Shown piece by piece: positions 46,596 through 59,302 of a stretch of DNA of 64,000 nucleotides. The stretch spans positions 105,665,310 to 105,729,309 of the forward strand of contig JAVMKO010000006.1 in assembly GCA_032164245.1 (NCBI GenBank). The letters are read 5' to 3'. Below the pieces are notes generated by a model. The model was not told the origin of the DNA. It did not search any database and saw nothing but the letters and a program-made list of their open reading frames with translations. Both the position numbers and the translations under genes were made by a program. Source of the DNA: Sternotherus odoratus. Lineage: Eukaryota; Chordata; Testudines; Kinosternidae. Each line of letters opens with the position of its first letter. The first letter of the stretch is position 1.

Positions 46596-46861
46596 AGGAC
46601 TTAGGTCAGCTTCACTACCTCACACGGGGGCCACCCTGTCCTCCTGACCCCTACCCTCCTGTGAGCAATGGGAACAGGACATTATTTTGGCTCCCGCTCC
46701 CTCCCCTCCCGTGCGTAATTGGGTCAGGACCATTCCTCTGCTCCTATCCCACTCCTCCTCTGAGTCATGGGAACAGGATGGCTCCTCTTCACCTTCCCCC
46801 TCCTCTCCTGTCAGCCATGGGGAAGGTCCAGCTCCTCAGGTCCTCTCCCCTCCCTCCCTGA

Positions 46862-47280
46862 AATTAATAGACAGTAGGTTGAAAACAAACAAAAGGGAAC
46901 AATTCTTCTCCCAATGCAGAGTCAGCCTGTGGAACGTGTTGCCAGGGGATGTTGTGAAGATCAAAACTATAACTGGGTGGAAAAACTGGGTGGAAAAAGC
47001 TTAGAATGAGCTAAGCTGATGGAGGATCCGTCCGTCATTGGCCTTTACCCCCAGCTCTGGGTATCCTAAGCCTCTACCTGCCATGAGCCTAATGTCAGGG
47101 TGGTTAAGCACTTGGGATAAATTGCCCAGGGAGGTTGTGGAATCTCCACCACTGGAGATTTTTCAGAGCGGGTTGGGCAAACCCTTGTGAGGGATGGTCT
47201 AGATAATACTTAGAACTGCCATGAGTGCAGGGGACTGGACTAGTTGACCGCCCCAAGTCCCCTCCAGTCCTACGATTTTC
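46862..47280 (+). mobile_element. Two adjacent CR1 3' fragments, unit E
   Basis: Counterpart of 16562-16968, with a short duplication GGTGGAAAAACTGGGTGGAAA near 46977 shared with F. Confidence 0.85.
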
Positions 47281-47357
47281 TGACCTCAGAAAGGGCCCTG
47301 CACCGGGAGGGACACACCACAAACCTACACTTGACATTCAGCACCACTGTACCCCCA

Positions 47358-47390
47358 TCACACACACACACACAAACAAACACACACACA
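47358..47390 (+). repeat. Interrupted (CA)n microsatellite, unit E
   Basis: CA run interrupted by CAAACAAA; F has a related interruption. Confidence 0.9.
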
Positions 47391-47569
47391 GCCTGACACT
47401 GAGCTCGATGTGAATGCAGAATAATCTCTCCTGGGAAGCTGGGACTACTCGAATATTTCCAACTAGCTTGAACAAAAAGAACTGAAGGGGATTCTGCTGC
47501 CCTGGCAGGGAGACAGGACTACATTTCCCAACTGATGTTTTCCATAAGCACCTTCCCCGAGTCCTAGTT

Positions 47570-47800
47570 TATGCTTAAAAAATTAGATCAACAGAGCTCT
47601 GTCTTACGGAGAGGGAGGACTTTTCACACTCTGTTTGAGGCAGTTAGCTTGTGCTGACTGTCAGTGTAATTCTTCCATTGACCTAGCTACTGTCTCCCGA
47701 TTAATGACATCGAAGGAATAACCCTTCCATCAATGTGGAAAGCATCTACACTGTGGCACTGCTGCACATCAGAGCTGAGTCAATGTAATGGTTTTAGTAT
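47570..47800. repeat. Degenerate interspersed repeat, unit E
   Basis: Counterpart of 6226-6480. Confidence 0.45.
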
Positions 47801-48020
47801 AGACAGTCCCTGAATCAATGTGGTGTTTCCCCCCTTTCTCTTAAAGCTGTTTTTCTCTCCTTTTCCAGTCTCTCTTCTCTCTCCCATGCTAAAGATTTTT
47901 CCTTATTTTGATAGGTAAATATGATCAGAAAAGTTGAAATTGCTTCCTTCCCTTCCATGGATCATTTCAATTAAAGGCCAAAACACTTTGAAACTGACTT
48001 GTTGCCCACGACTTGGTGGC

Positions 48021-48382
48021 AGTAATGGTTACCTTGGGGGGCAAACAGCTGCACATCTCTTTCTTGTGGTGATATGGGGGTGAACATTTATCATTTTACC
48101 CTGTCTAAGCTATATAGAGCATAAAATGAATTTATTTGGGGGTTAGATCCCATTGGGAGCTGGGTGTCTGGACACAGGTAAGGTGCTGGGCTGGTTTCAG
48201 TCTAGATCTGCAGTTTTTAGGATGTGGCCCACACCCGGGATCTGTGTTGCAGCTGGCTAGCGTGTCTGGCTCTACACGGGAGGATTCTGGGGTCCCAGGC
48301 TGGCAGGGAAAATGGGCTCAGAGGGAATTTCAGCACATCAGGCGACAGTCCCAGTGAGGGTGTCCGTGACCAAACCCATCAC
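48021..48382 (+). mobile_element. 5'-truncated LTR fragment, unit E
   Basis: Counterpart of 6681-7049, carrying the same short deletion (CTGGACACAGG) as B. Confidence 0.55.
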
Positions 48383-49375
48383 GCTCTGCACTTGTATTTC
48401 CTGCATTTCCAGAAAGCAGGAAACTTTCTGCATTTCCAGAAAGTTGATCATGTCGCTGTCCCGAACCACTTGTCTATAGAGTCATTCTCTCTTTCTGATC
48501 CTGTGATTCTTTCTGTGTTTTATCCAAAATGCAACAGCTTAAACAGGAGAGACTGAGGGCAAATCTACACTACTGGCAAAATCAGGACTACTGCGATAGA
48601 TGAAATGGGGTTGATTGAGCGGGTCTGGGGAAGACATGCTAAATTGATGGGAGAGCTCTCACCTGTTGAAATCTGTTTGTCCACCTGCATTAGAAACTAT
48701 GCTCCATCATGGATATTTATCAGGACTGGTTTACACTAATGCTGTCAGATGATCTATGTTACGCAACTTCAGTTACATAGCTCTCCTGTTGATATAGCAC
48801 GGTGTGGAAACCACTGTAATTCAGAGGAATTTAGTCAACGTGAAGTAGAGTAAATTAGATCAATTTACAGCAGTGCAATAGACCAGTTCTGAGATTGATG
48901 GAGGACAGAACATAACCCACTCACCAGGGTACTGTCCGGCAATGTGAGTGACCCATTTTCAAATTGCTTCCTGTACTTCCAGAAAGCAACCCAGCTTCTG
49001 AGTGATCTGCTCTTTCACCTGGGTTCCTCTCAATCTCTCCTTTCAAAGTTCCTGTACTGCAGCTAACTAATTAAATAACCATTGGAACAGAGACATGAAG
49101 CTGAGCATCTCACCCTCTAGGTTGGTGCCTCTAGCCTCCAGTGTATAGAATCATTCTCTCTGTCTCTCTCTGTCCCTGTGATGCTTCCAGTGTTTTGTCC
49201 ACTGATCTCAGCTGGGGCCTGCAGACCTTGTTGAAATACAAACAAATTAATAATAGTAACAATATAAAAATGAACTATACTACCACGGTTCTGCGAAACT
49301 ACATTACAAAGGGCTGGGAATTGAATTCACCTCTTTCCACTCCCCATCACTAAACCAGTACAGAGGGAAATAGTT

Positions 49376-50314
49376 TCAAGAATTGGTTAGCAGTTTATTC
49401 ATTGCTCTCCTCAGGGCGTCCTTCACCTCCATGTTCCTCAGGCTGTAGATGAAGGGGTTCAACATGGGGATCACCACCGTATAAAACACTGAGGCCACTT
49501 TATTCATGTCCATGGAATAGCTGGAGGAGGGACTTAAAAACATGAAAAGTTGGATGCCATAAAACAAGACCACTGTTATCAAGTGGAAAGAGCAGGTAGA
49601 GAAGACTTTGTGCCAGCCCCCGGTGGCGCGGATTCGCAGGATGGTGGTGATGATATACACATAGGAGAGGAGGACAGTCACAAAGCCGGTAACTTGAATG
49701 AAGCATGTGGAAGCAAACAACACAATCTCACTGATGCGGGTGTCAGAACAGGAGAGGGCCAACAGTGAGGGGACGTCACAGAATAACTGATTGATGATAT
49801 TGGAGCTGCAGAATGACAGCCGAAATGTAAAACACGTTTGTATCACTGAATCCACAAACCCCACAGCGTACACCCCAGCCACCAGCTGTTTACAAAGCTG
49901 CCTGGACATAGTGACCATATACAGCAGCGGGTTACAGATGGCCACATAACGGTCATAGGCCATCACAGCCAGCAAGAGGCATGCAGCATCTGAAAAAATG
50001 ATACCAAGACACATTTGCACAGTGCACTCAGTATAAGAAATGTTTTTCCTCTCGGCTAAGAAATTCAGCAGCATAGTGATGGAAAATAATGAGGAAAAGC
50101 AGAGGTCACAGAAAGACAAATGACTGAGGAAAAAGTACATGGGGGTGTGGAGTTTGGGGTCAATGGTGATTAACAAGATCATCCCCCCATTTCCCACCAG
50201 GGTGATACCATAGATCAGTAGGAACACCCCAATCAGAGGAGCCTGCAGCTCCGGACGATCTGTCAGTCCTGAAAGAATGAACTCAGTCACCGCCGAGTGA
50301 TTTCCCTTTTCCAT
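49376..50314 (-). CDS. Olfactory receptor OR-5 (class II)
   Basis: Intact 312-aa receptor that with OR-6 forms a distinct pair. Both have A25, I28 and G29 in TM1; S64-H65 instead of K-N after [10 protein letters not shown]96, T98 and C102 at the start of TM3; Q159 in TM4; L177 next to the loop-2 cysteine; N271; and V280. A private change is A111 (position 3.39 counting from R122) where all others have E. The hallmark motifs are unchanged. The acceptor AG is at 50320-50321, 5 nt before the ATG. The N-terminus MEKGNHSAV, including A8, matches OR-3 although the rest groups with OR-6, a sign of conversion between copies. Confidence 0.96.
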   Translation of the reverse strand: MEKGNHSAVTEFILSGLTDRPELQAPLIGVFLLIYGITLVGNGGMILLITIDPKLHTPMYFFLSHLSFCDLCFSSLFSITMLLNFLAERKNISYTECTVQMCLGIIFSDAACLLLAVMAYDRYVAICNPLLYMVTMSRQLCKQLVAGVYAVGFVDSVIQTCFTFRLSFCSSNIINQLFCDVPSLLALSCSDTRISEIVLFASTCFIQVTGFVTVLLSYVYIITTILRIRATGGWHKVFSTCSFHLITVVLFYGIQLFMFLSPSSSYSMDMNKVASVFYTVVIPMLNPFIYSLRNMEVKDALRRAMNKLLTNS

Positions 50315-51129
50315 CTCCTCTGAGCACAGATCAGACAGCTACACAGATGTGAGCAGGTGGGTGGTGCAGAAAACCTGTCCCTTCTCTGTAATGAAGTAAC
50401 TGAAGGTAAACGGAGATCAGTTTCTCAATGGACATCAGTACCAGCTCAGGGAAGGGCTTAGTCCACAGAGCCAGATGTTCACAGCTGGTCATTCCAGGTG
50501 TTCAATAAGATGCACGAACTGTATATATACAATAACACACAGGTTAAACATACCTCACTAGTACACTCCTCTAATCCCAATAGAAAACAGTGACATGTGA
50601 CTCTGCTGTGAGAGAATCAGTCTGAAGAGATTATTCCTTGGCTCAAGAAGGGGTGAGAGCAAAAGAGTGTCAATCTTTCTACCCCCTTTGGGCAAGTTGA
50701 GCTCTGTGGCTTGGCATGTTGGTTTGGGGTAAAGTTCCTCACTGTGCTGATTAGCCTTTTGGCATTTACTTTAGCATGTATAAAAACCCAGAGACATAAT
50801 GGAAAGCCCTGGCTTCGGTGATTATTTGCCTATTTTTTCCAACCAAGGAGGTCTCTTCTTTAGCTGAAGGAGTAGGAGTTAGGGCTGAGGTCTTATGTGC
50901 TTGAGGTCCTGAATTCAATACCTTCCAATCACCATGATGTCTGTGTGACTGTGATTCAGGACAATAGCACGTACCTGGTGAGAGCTGAGAGGGGGACATG
51001 GCGGTATTTTCCCATCAACAGGAAGTGCCAGTTTGGAGCATTCGGGAAGTTTTATACTGAGATGTGTGATCTATTGGACTTGATTCCCAAAGCAACTGGG
51101 AATAGCTGAGCTCAGAGCCCCATAACGCA

Positions 51130-51185
51130 TAATTAATGCATTCAGTAAACCAAAGCCACATTTGGTGTAATTCATGCCCTGGGGA
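51130..51185 (-). promoter_or_regulatory. Candidate OR-5 promoter motifs
   Basis: TAATTA at 51130-51135 and GCCCTGGGGA at 51176-51185, about 0.82-0.87 kb upstream of the OR-5 ATG. A long TG tract (51326-51388) lies about 140 bp further upstream. Confidence 0.45.
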
Positions 51186-51322
51186 TTGGTTTGGCCCATG
51201 CTTTCCTACTGTGTTTTTAAATGACGCAATTTCTACAAGAGTTACAAAGTAGGAGGTATGGGGTATATTTCATCCAGCTGTGTTCAGTGCAAACCGGGTG
51301 CTGTGTAGAGCTGATCCACAAA

Positions 51323-51325
<3 letters not shown>

Positions 51326-51388
<63 letters not shown>
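51326..51388 (+). repeat. (TG)n microsatellite, unit F
   Basis: About 31 TG repeats, about 1.0 kb upstream of the OR-5 ATG. Confidence 0.95.
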
Positions 51389-51390
<2 letters not shown>

Positions 51391-51843
51391 TGTAGAGAGA
51401 CTGGATTTTGGGGGTAAAAACTTAATATTTCAACTCAGAAATACCACTGAGGTGCCTCCGATACACACACCACCAATCTCTTCCATGGTCCGGGCTCCCA
51501 TGCTGGACCACAACTCCAATGATCCATGATGGTCTCTCTTGTTGCTGAACTGCCCTGGAACATCACCAGAGTCCCACAGCCATGGGTTAGGGTGGAGGGG
51601 AGTTTGGTATTTTGACGTAAAATGAATTATATCCAAGGAAAAATAATTTCAAAGATATAATAGTTGAATGAAAAATCCAATTTGCCATCAAAAAATCTTC
51701 CCAAGAAAATTTTTCAACCAGCCTTAGCAACAAATTTGGAATCAAAGGAACAGAAAGTGAGATACAGGGGAAATGAACTAATTATCTGCTGCTGTAGGTG
51801 ATATCTTTTCAGTCATTCTGGTTTCAGAATCCCCTCATTGTCC

Positions 51844-52896
51844 ATGTCTGACTTATTGGCCTCCTCATTTGAACTCAAGTAAAATGTATCTTTGTAGTCA
51901 ATAAACTGTTTTATTATTTTATGTAATCCACAGTGTTTAAATAGAAGTGTCTGAGAAACTAAGTTGCATGCATGTTAGTGCTGTTAAAGAAAGAATGGAA
52001 ATGTAACTTGTATTGTCCATGAGAGGACTGGGCAGCATGGGACGTACATTTCTGGAGGGAAATCAAAGACTGGGGAGTGTATTGGGGTCACCCTGCAGTA
52101 TAACACAGGGTGGTGAGAGGCTGAGTGCAAACCAACTTCAGATACAGACATGCTCAGGGTGTGATTTTCATGCTAGACCCCTCGATTTTGTCTTCATCTG
52201 GCTCAAGATACAGCCTCTCCATCCGAACAAATACCTGAAAGAAACTGGAACAGAGGATAGTGACTACACGAGCATGAGTGTTTGCTTCACCCAAACGAGT
52301 GGGAGCCTAGTCTGTAAAAGGAAACTTAATGGAACACCAGTGAGGGTCAGGTTTTTATCTGTGTTCAGTTTTATTACTGTATTGGGGACATATCTGCATT
52401 TTTTATTTTATTTTACTTGCTAAGTCACTTTGTTCTGTGTGTTACTACTTGGAATCACATAATTCCTACTTTCTGTAATCAATAAAATCACTTTTTACTC
52501 ATTAATTAACCTAGAGTATGTATTAGTACCGGGGAGGGGGGCAAACAGCTGTGCATCTCTCTCTGTCCGTGTTAGAGAGGGCAATCAATCTCTCAGTTTA
52601 CCCTGTATAAGCTCTGTACAGGGTTAAATGGATTTTTATGGGGTTTGGCCCCATTGGCAGTTGAGCATCTGAGCATTAAATAGAGAAACACTTCTTAAGC
52701 TGCTCTCAATTAAGCCTGCAGCTGTTAGGGGACGTGGTTTAGACCTGGGTCAGGGTTTGTAGCAGGCTAGTGGGTTTAGCTCAAACCAGGCAGGGCACTG
52801 AAGTCCCAAGTTGCCAGGGCAGGGAAGCAGGGGCAGAAGTAATCCTGGCACATCAGTTGATAGCTCCCGAGGGGTTTTTGTGACCCGACCCATCAC
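51844..52896 (+). mobile_element. Paired LTR relics, unit F
   Basis: Counterpart of 10608-11684; F and G lack a short stretch (TATTCCTGGCCAGA) around 52135. Confidence 0.5.
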
Positions 52897-53186
52897 TGGT
52901 GGGTGCTCAGGGCTCTCTCAATGTCCAGTCCTTTTGAGGTGTTTCAACCTAGGCACCCAAAATCACCATTCACTTTTGAAATACTTGACTCCAGTGAGAA
53001 GCTTCACTCCTCAAGCCTTCATCCCCCACCTCAGACCCAAACCCACAAAGGGAGCAACTGCTCATGGGAATCAAATCCCTAGTAGCATTCTTTAAATATC
53101 ACCATTTTCCCCCACTCGGCTGTGTGAAAGCTCCATCCCCAGCTGCTCTGCATCAGCAGAACTCTCTGGATGCCAACGGACCAAGT

Positions 53187-53572
53187 GTTCAGCTGGTGCA
53201 AATCAGCCTTTGCCCCATTTATGCCAGTAGACCAGGTGTAAATGTGAAATGTTCCATGCAAGTTAATTGTCCAGATCTCCTGCTAATGTACATTGGCCAT
53301 AAACACCATGTAATTCAACAGGGCAAGATCCCCAGGTGGCATAAATCAGTTTAGATTCACTGACGTCAGTGGGCTGGATCCTCTGGTGGTGTGAAGCAAA
53401 GGGGCCCCATTGGAGTCTCTAGACTAGATTATTTACTGGTGTATCTGACCTCGCTCATTTGGAGCTCTGGGGTGTGTGTGTAAATTGGAGTGGTCCCATT
53501 GAAGTCAACAGGCCAGAGCCACAGTGGATGTGACTCCTGTGCCGATTGGCACCCGCACAGGATCTGACCTAA
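53187..53572. repeat. Sauropsid-type repeat, unit F
   Basis: Counterpart of 11975-12358; the 0.98-kb deletion shared with G begins just after it. Confidence 0.55.
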
Positions 53573-55480
53573 GGATCCTACTGGGGAGCCTGTTTCATAG
53601 CCTCTGGCTGTAATAGCAGTTTCAGTTTAAAACATGTTTATTCTGTCCATATTCTTTCACTGTTTTCCCATGGCATTAAAGTGAATCCAATCAAGATGTG
53701 TCTGTCCTGGTCTACAAGGTCTGGACAGAGGGTATGTGGCCTAGAGAGAGAAGTGGATATATAGGTCGACATTAATAGAATTAATAGTAATATCTGACTG
53801 ATACTAATATAGTCCCGGGAACAACACTTTTGAATTTCAAATGTATCTTCTGTGCAGTTCTGCAGTTACAAATCACATAATTAGTTTCTCTCTCTGTATG
53901 TTCCCGCTTAGGGAATTCTCTGCTGGTAATTACTTTCATTCCCCAGTGAAGAACAAGGTAATGCACTTTGGAGATTCTGCTGGTTCAAAATAATCACCCT
54001 GGCTCTGGCAACAAAACAAAAATGGAAATTCCAGGGAGGTGACACTTCCAGGTGCCTCCATCTCAGGACCCGAGGTGATTAATTTAGTGTAATTGACCGA
54101 TCTCTCCAGAAACACTATTAGCTACTGACCAGTTTAATAATCTCCCAGTGGAAATGATTACAAAGTTTGTACCTGCCAAGCTGAGATTGCATAAGATGGT
54201 GAACAAGTTTGAAAGTGTGGTTAAACTGGGTCCATGGAAAATGTGGGGACAGTGTTGAGTATAGGGGACCCCTGCAGTTGTTGACGCTCCCCAAGACACA
54301 GGACCCCAGAGGACAGTACGGCCCTGAAACAATGAGTTCCAACTGCCTCTGTGCTCATTCACCATTTCAGGGCTCTAGGGGGTTATTTGTGCTCACTTTG
54401 GGACAGGCAACTTGTGTTTTGTTTTGGGTATTGAATTTGACCCAATGTGTATTTATTTAAAGTTTTAGGGTCATGGAATCGCAGATTCTTTTGGGTTGGA
54501 AAGGAATCATTTCATCCATCTCTCCCTGATACATGGACAGCTGTTTTCATTCTTCTGCTCTGCCACAAACTGGACAAATCACTTAAATTACCCCATCAGT
54601 CAGTACCTCCTTGAGAGAGATATCAAGTGAAAAAATAGTCTCTCCTCTCCCTCGCCTATGTTGTGGTCTGCCCTGCAGAATTGAAGTGGGGAGCTAATTG
54701 CTGAGCAATGCTTCTGGGGGAATAAAGAGTAAGGATTTTAAGGAATACAGTTTTGGGGAAGGGGAACGGCTCAAGGGTTTGAGGTGAAGACATGGAGTCT
54801 TTCCCTCTGCATCACCAGCTCCAATCCAGGGAGAAGGTCAAGATCCATGAGCCCAGACAGATGAAGGGTCTTGCAATGGGCTACGATTGTTTTCAGCTCT
54901 AACTCACAGACCTTTTTTTCCCCACATCCTGTTCAGTGAATTGAACCAACATGCCATGTACGGAAACAGCACCACAGAGAAACCCAGTGACATTATCTCA
55001 GCATCTGCTCTGCTGCGGAGAGCCATTTTAACTCCCTACACCTCTTTCCACCGCTTTGTCATTCCTCTAGAAGGTGGGATAAAGCATGAGAAAGATGAGT
55101 GTTTATTTCCCTGTAAGTCTATTGTAAAATATTTCAGCTGCTCCCAGGAGGACTGAAAGAAGGAAATGAAACGAGTTATGGCAATAAATAAAAGTGTGGT
55201 GACATAGACCATTTGTGGTAGATTTGAATAAATTAATAAAGAAGGATGATGGGATGCATCTGGGTTACGCAAAACTTACTCTGCATGTAGGTGACTGTCC
55301 TCTGTCCTCAGATAAATGGGATCATAGAAATTACAGAGATAATTTTTTTCTGTGTAGTGATTCTGTGAAGGGAAAGTTTTGCTGAAGTGCGTGTTTCTGT
55401 GCTCTAATGAAGAAGTTGGCTGAAAATCTGGATGCTACGGTGGTCACTAGAAATGATAAAAGCTCTTATGTGGGATAAAA

Positions 55481-55684
55481 GGTTGGCTATTAGGAAACAC
55501 TATTTCACTTTGGAGGGTGGTGGAGCACTGGAAAGGGTTACCTCAGGAGATGGTGGAATCTCCATTTTTTGAGGCCTGGCTTGACAAATTCCTGGCTGGG
55601 ATGATTTACTTGAGGATTGGTCCTGCTTTGAGCAGGGGAATACCTCCTGAGGTCCCTTCCAACCCTGATATTCTATAATTCTAT
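55481..55684 (+). mobile_element. CR1 LINE 3' end, unit F
   Basis: Counterpart of 15256-15470 with a private 11-bp deletion at GAGCAGGGGAATACC, where the others have GGGGGTTGGACT before AATACC. Confidence 0.92.
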
Positions 55685-55892
55685 GAGTCTAAAATGTTGA
55701 CTAATATTGTTGCTCTGGAATTTGACATTCCTGCGTCTACCCCAGAACCTGACACTATGGCCGTCGTCCATTTTGCATGCGCAGCCACCATGAAAACCAA
55801 ATATCACATAACTAGGAATAATAGTCCTGACAGGCCATAGTGGTTTGAAGCTGAGTTGCTCAACCGTCTGGGGACTAAGGAAGCTGTGCACA

Positions 55893-56285
55893 CAGGGCCG
55901 GCGACAGGAATTTTGGGGCCCCATATGCAGATCGTGCAGGGCCCCCCCGGGTCTCCCGCCGCCCTCAGGGGGCTCCCCCGGCCGGTCTCCCGCTGCCCGC
56001 GGGCCCCAAAACCCGTATACGCTCTGGCCATGTGGCCCCCGCATGCGCTCTGGCCGTGTGGCCTGGCCAGGAGAAGCAAAGGGGCACGGGGGGAGGCTGC
56101 TGGGTGCCGGGGGAGGGGGCTGACAAGCGCTGCAGCGGCTGCCCGGAGCTGCGCCTTGCTCACAGGCCCGGCGACAAGGGGGTAGAGCTGTGTACCAGGC
56201 CCGCCCCGGATTTAAGGGGGCCCACCCCCCAAAGTCCGGGGCCCGGTACAGTTGTACCAGTTGTACCACCCTGTCGCCGGCCCTG
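55893..56285. mobile_element. hAT-type non-autonomous transposon (393 bp), unit F
   Basis: Complete copy with both termini and both TGTGCACA duplications (55885-55892, 56286-56293). Counterpart of 15677-16067. Confidence 0.92.
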
Positions 56286-56344
56286 TGTGCACATGCCTAG
56301 TGGAAGAATTTTAGGCACCTCGATGATTTTGCTAATAGAAACTT

Positions 56345-56515
56345 AGGGCTTGTTTATGCTTGAAACACTACATTGGCACGGCTGCTGCACTTCAGTGTAG
56401 TTGCTACCTACACCAATGGGAGGGACACTCCCACCCGCGTAGTTAATACACCAACCTGAGAGATGGTAGCTAGGGCGATGGAAGACGTTTTCCATTGTTC
56501 TAACATTATCTTCAT
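56345..56515. repeat. Degenerate interspersed repeat (MITE-like), unit F
   Basis: Counterpart of 16127-16300. Confidence 0.45.
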
Positions 56516-56781
56516 GAGGACTTAGGTCAGCTTCACTACCTCACACGGGGGCCACCCTGTCCTCCTGCCCCCTACCCTCCGGTGAGCAATGGGAACAGGA
56601 CATTATTTTGGCTCCCGCTCCCTCCCCTCCCGTGTGTAATTGGGTCAGGACCATTCCTCTGCTCCTATCCCACTCCTCCTCTGAGTCATGGGAACAGGAT
56701 GGCTCCTCTCCACCTTCCCCCTCCTCTCCTGTCAGCCATGGGGAAGGTCCAGCTCCTCAGGTCCTCTCCCCTCCCTCCCTG

Positions 56782-57201
56782 AAATTAATAGACAGTAGGT
56801 TGAAAACAAACAAAAGGGAACAATTCTTCTCTCAATGCAGAGTCAGCCTGTGGAACGTGTTGCCAGGGGATGTTGTGAAGATCAAAACTATAACTGGGTG
56901 GAAAAACTGGGTGGAAAAAGCTTAGAATGAGCTAAGCTGATGGAGGATCCGTCCGTCATTGGCCTTTACCCCCAGCTCTGGGTATCCTAAGCCTCTACCT
57001 GCCATGAGCCTAATGTCAGGGTGGTTAAGCACTTGGGATAAATTGCCCAGGGAGGTTGTGGAATCACCACCACTGGAGATTTTTCAGAGCAGGTTGGGCA
57101 AACCCTTGTGAGGGATGGTCTAGATAATACTTAGAACTGCCATGAGTGCAGGGGACTGGACTAGTTGACCACCCCAAGTCCCCTCCAGTCCTATGATTTT
57201 C
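56782..57201 (+). mobile_element. Two adjacent CR1 3' fragments, unit F
   Basis: Counterpart of 16562-16968, closest to E. Confidence 0.85.
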
Positions 57202-57278
57202 TGACCTCAGAAAGGGCCCTGCACCGGGAGGGACACACCACAAACCTACACTTGACATTCAGCACCACTGTACCCCCA

Positions 57279-57280
57279 TC

Positions 57281-57311
<31 letters not shown>
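57279..57311 (+). repeat. Interrupted (CA)n microsatellite, unit F
   Basis: CA run with one CAAACA interruption. Confidence 0.9.
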
Positions 57312-57486
57312 GCCTGACACTGAGCTCGATGTGAATGCAGAATAATCTCTCCTGGGAAGCTGGGACAACTCAAATATTTCCAACTCGCTTGAACAAAAAG
57401 AACTGAAGGGGATTCTGCTGCCCTGGCAGGGAGACAGGACTACATTTCCCAACTCATGTTTTCCATAAGCACCTTCCCCGAGTCCT

Positions 57487-57725
57487 AGTTTATGCTTAAA
57501 AAATTAGATCAACAGAGCTCTGTCTTACGGAGAGGGAGGACTTTTCACACTCTGTTTGAGGCAGTTAGCTTGTGCTGACTGTCAGTGTAATTCTTCCATT
57601 GACCTAGCTACTGCCTCCCGATTAATGACATCGAAGGAATAACCCTTCCATCAATGTGGAAAGCATCTACACTGTGGCACTGCTGCACATCAGAGCTGAG
57701 TCAATGTAATGGATTTAGTATAGAC
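57487..57725. repeat. Degenerate interspersed repeat, unit F
   Basis: Counterpart of 6226-6480. Confidence 0.45.
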
Positions 57726-57940
57726 AGTCCCTGAATCAATGTGGTGTTTCCCCCCTTTCTCTTAAAGCTGTTTTTCTCTCCTTTTCCAGTCTCTCTTTTC
57801 TCTCCCATGCTAAAGCTTTTTCCTTATTTTGATAGGTAAATATGATCAGAAAAGTTGAAATTGCTTCCTTCCCTTCCATGGATCATTTCAATTAAAGGCC
57901 AAAACACTTTGAAACTGACTTGTTGCCCACGACTGGTGGC

Positions 57941-58309
57941 AGTAATTGTTACCTTGGGGGGCAAACAGCTGCACATCTCTTTCTTGTGGTGATATGGGGG
58001 TGAACATTTATCATTTTACCCTGTCTAAGCTATATAGAGCATAAAATGAATTTATTTGGGGGTTAGATCCCATTGGGAGCTGGGTGTCTGCGTCCTGGAG
58101 ACAGGTAAGGTGCTGGGCTGGTTTCAGTCTAGATCTGCAGTTTTTAGGATGTGGCCCACACCCGGGATCTGGGTTGCAGCTGGCTAGCGTCTCTGGCTCA
58201 ACAAGGGAGGATTCTGGAGGCCCAGGCTGGCAGGGAAAATGGGCTCAGAGGGAATTTCAGGACATCCGGTGACAGTCCCAGTGAGGGTGTCCGTGACCAA
58301 ACCCATCAC
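57941..58309 (+). mobile_element. 5'-truncated LTR fragment, unit F (C/D-like allele)
   Basis: Counterpart of 6681-7049. It carries the C/D alleles GCGTCCTGGAGACAGG and CTCAACAAGGGAGG although the sequence on both sides is E-like. Confidence 0.55.
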
Positions 58310-59302
58310 GCTCTGCACTTGTATTTCCTGCATTTCCAGAAAGCAGGAAACTTTCTGCATTTCCAGAAAGGTGATCATTTCGCTGTCCCGAACCACTTGT
58401 CTATAGAGTCATTCTCTCTTTCTGATCCTGTGATTCTTTCTGTGTTTTATCCAAAATGCAACAGCTTAAACAGGAGAGACTGAGGGCAAATCTACACTAC
58501 TGGCAAAATCAGGACTACTGCGATAGATGAAATGGGGTTGATTGAGCGGGTCTGGGGAAGACATGCTAAATCGATGGGAGAGCTCTCACCTGTTGAAATC
58601 TGTTTGTCCACCTGCATTAGAAACTATGCTCCATCATGGATATTTATCAGGACTGGTTTACACTAATGCTGTCAGATGATCTATGTTACACAACTTCAGT
58701 TACATAACTCTCCTGTTGATATAGCACGGTGTGGAAACCACTGTAATTCAGAGGAATTTAGTCAACGTGAAGTAGAGTAAATTAGATCAATTTACAGCAG
58801 TGCAATAGACCAGTTCTGAGATTGATGGTGGACAGAACATAACCCACTCACCAGGGTACTGTCCGGCAATGTGAGTGACCCATTTTCAAATTGCTTCCTG
58901 TACTTCCAGAAAGCAACCCAGCTTCTGAGTGATCTGCTCTTTCACCTGGGTTCCTCTCAATCTCTCCTTTCAAAGTTCCTGTACTGCAGCTAACTAATTA
59001 AATAACCATTGGAACAGAGACATGAAGCTGAGCATCTCACCCTCTAGGTTGGTGCCTCTAGCCACCAGTGTATAGAATCATTCTCTCTGTCTCTCTCTGT
59101 CCCTGTGATGCTTCCAGTGTTTTGTCCACTGATCTCAGCTGGGGCCTGCAGACCTTGTTGAAATACAAACAAATTAATAATAGTAACAATATAAAAATGA
59201 ACTATACTACCACGGTTCTGCGAAACTACATTACAAAGGGCTGGGAATTGAATTCACCTCTTTCCACTCCCCATCACTAAACCAGTACAGAGGGAAATAG
59301 TT

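Larger units (their letters stand above)
40623..50461. repeat. Tandem unit E (9.8 kb, 1.04-kb deletion)
   Basis: The copy carries OR-5. Relative to B it lacks the stretch equivalent to 14900-15942, with the junction at 46239/46240. That stretch includes one CR1 and most of the hAT. It also has an exact 35-bp inversion at 44535-44569. The first half resembles D and the second half resembles F. Spacers 43025-43310 and 43700-46239 hold no recognisable gene. Confidence 0.9.

Noticed and set aside
55673..56269. Long minus-strand frames over the CR1/hAT junction (also 26365-26913 and 36722-37144)
   Set aside because: They cross the boundaries of unrelated repeats and change length with C-run indels between units.
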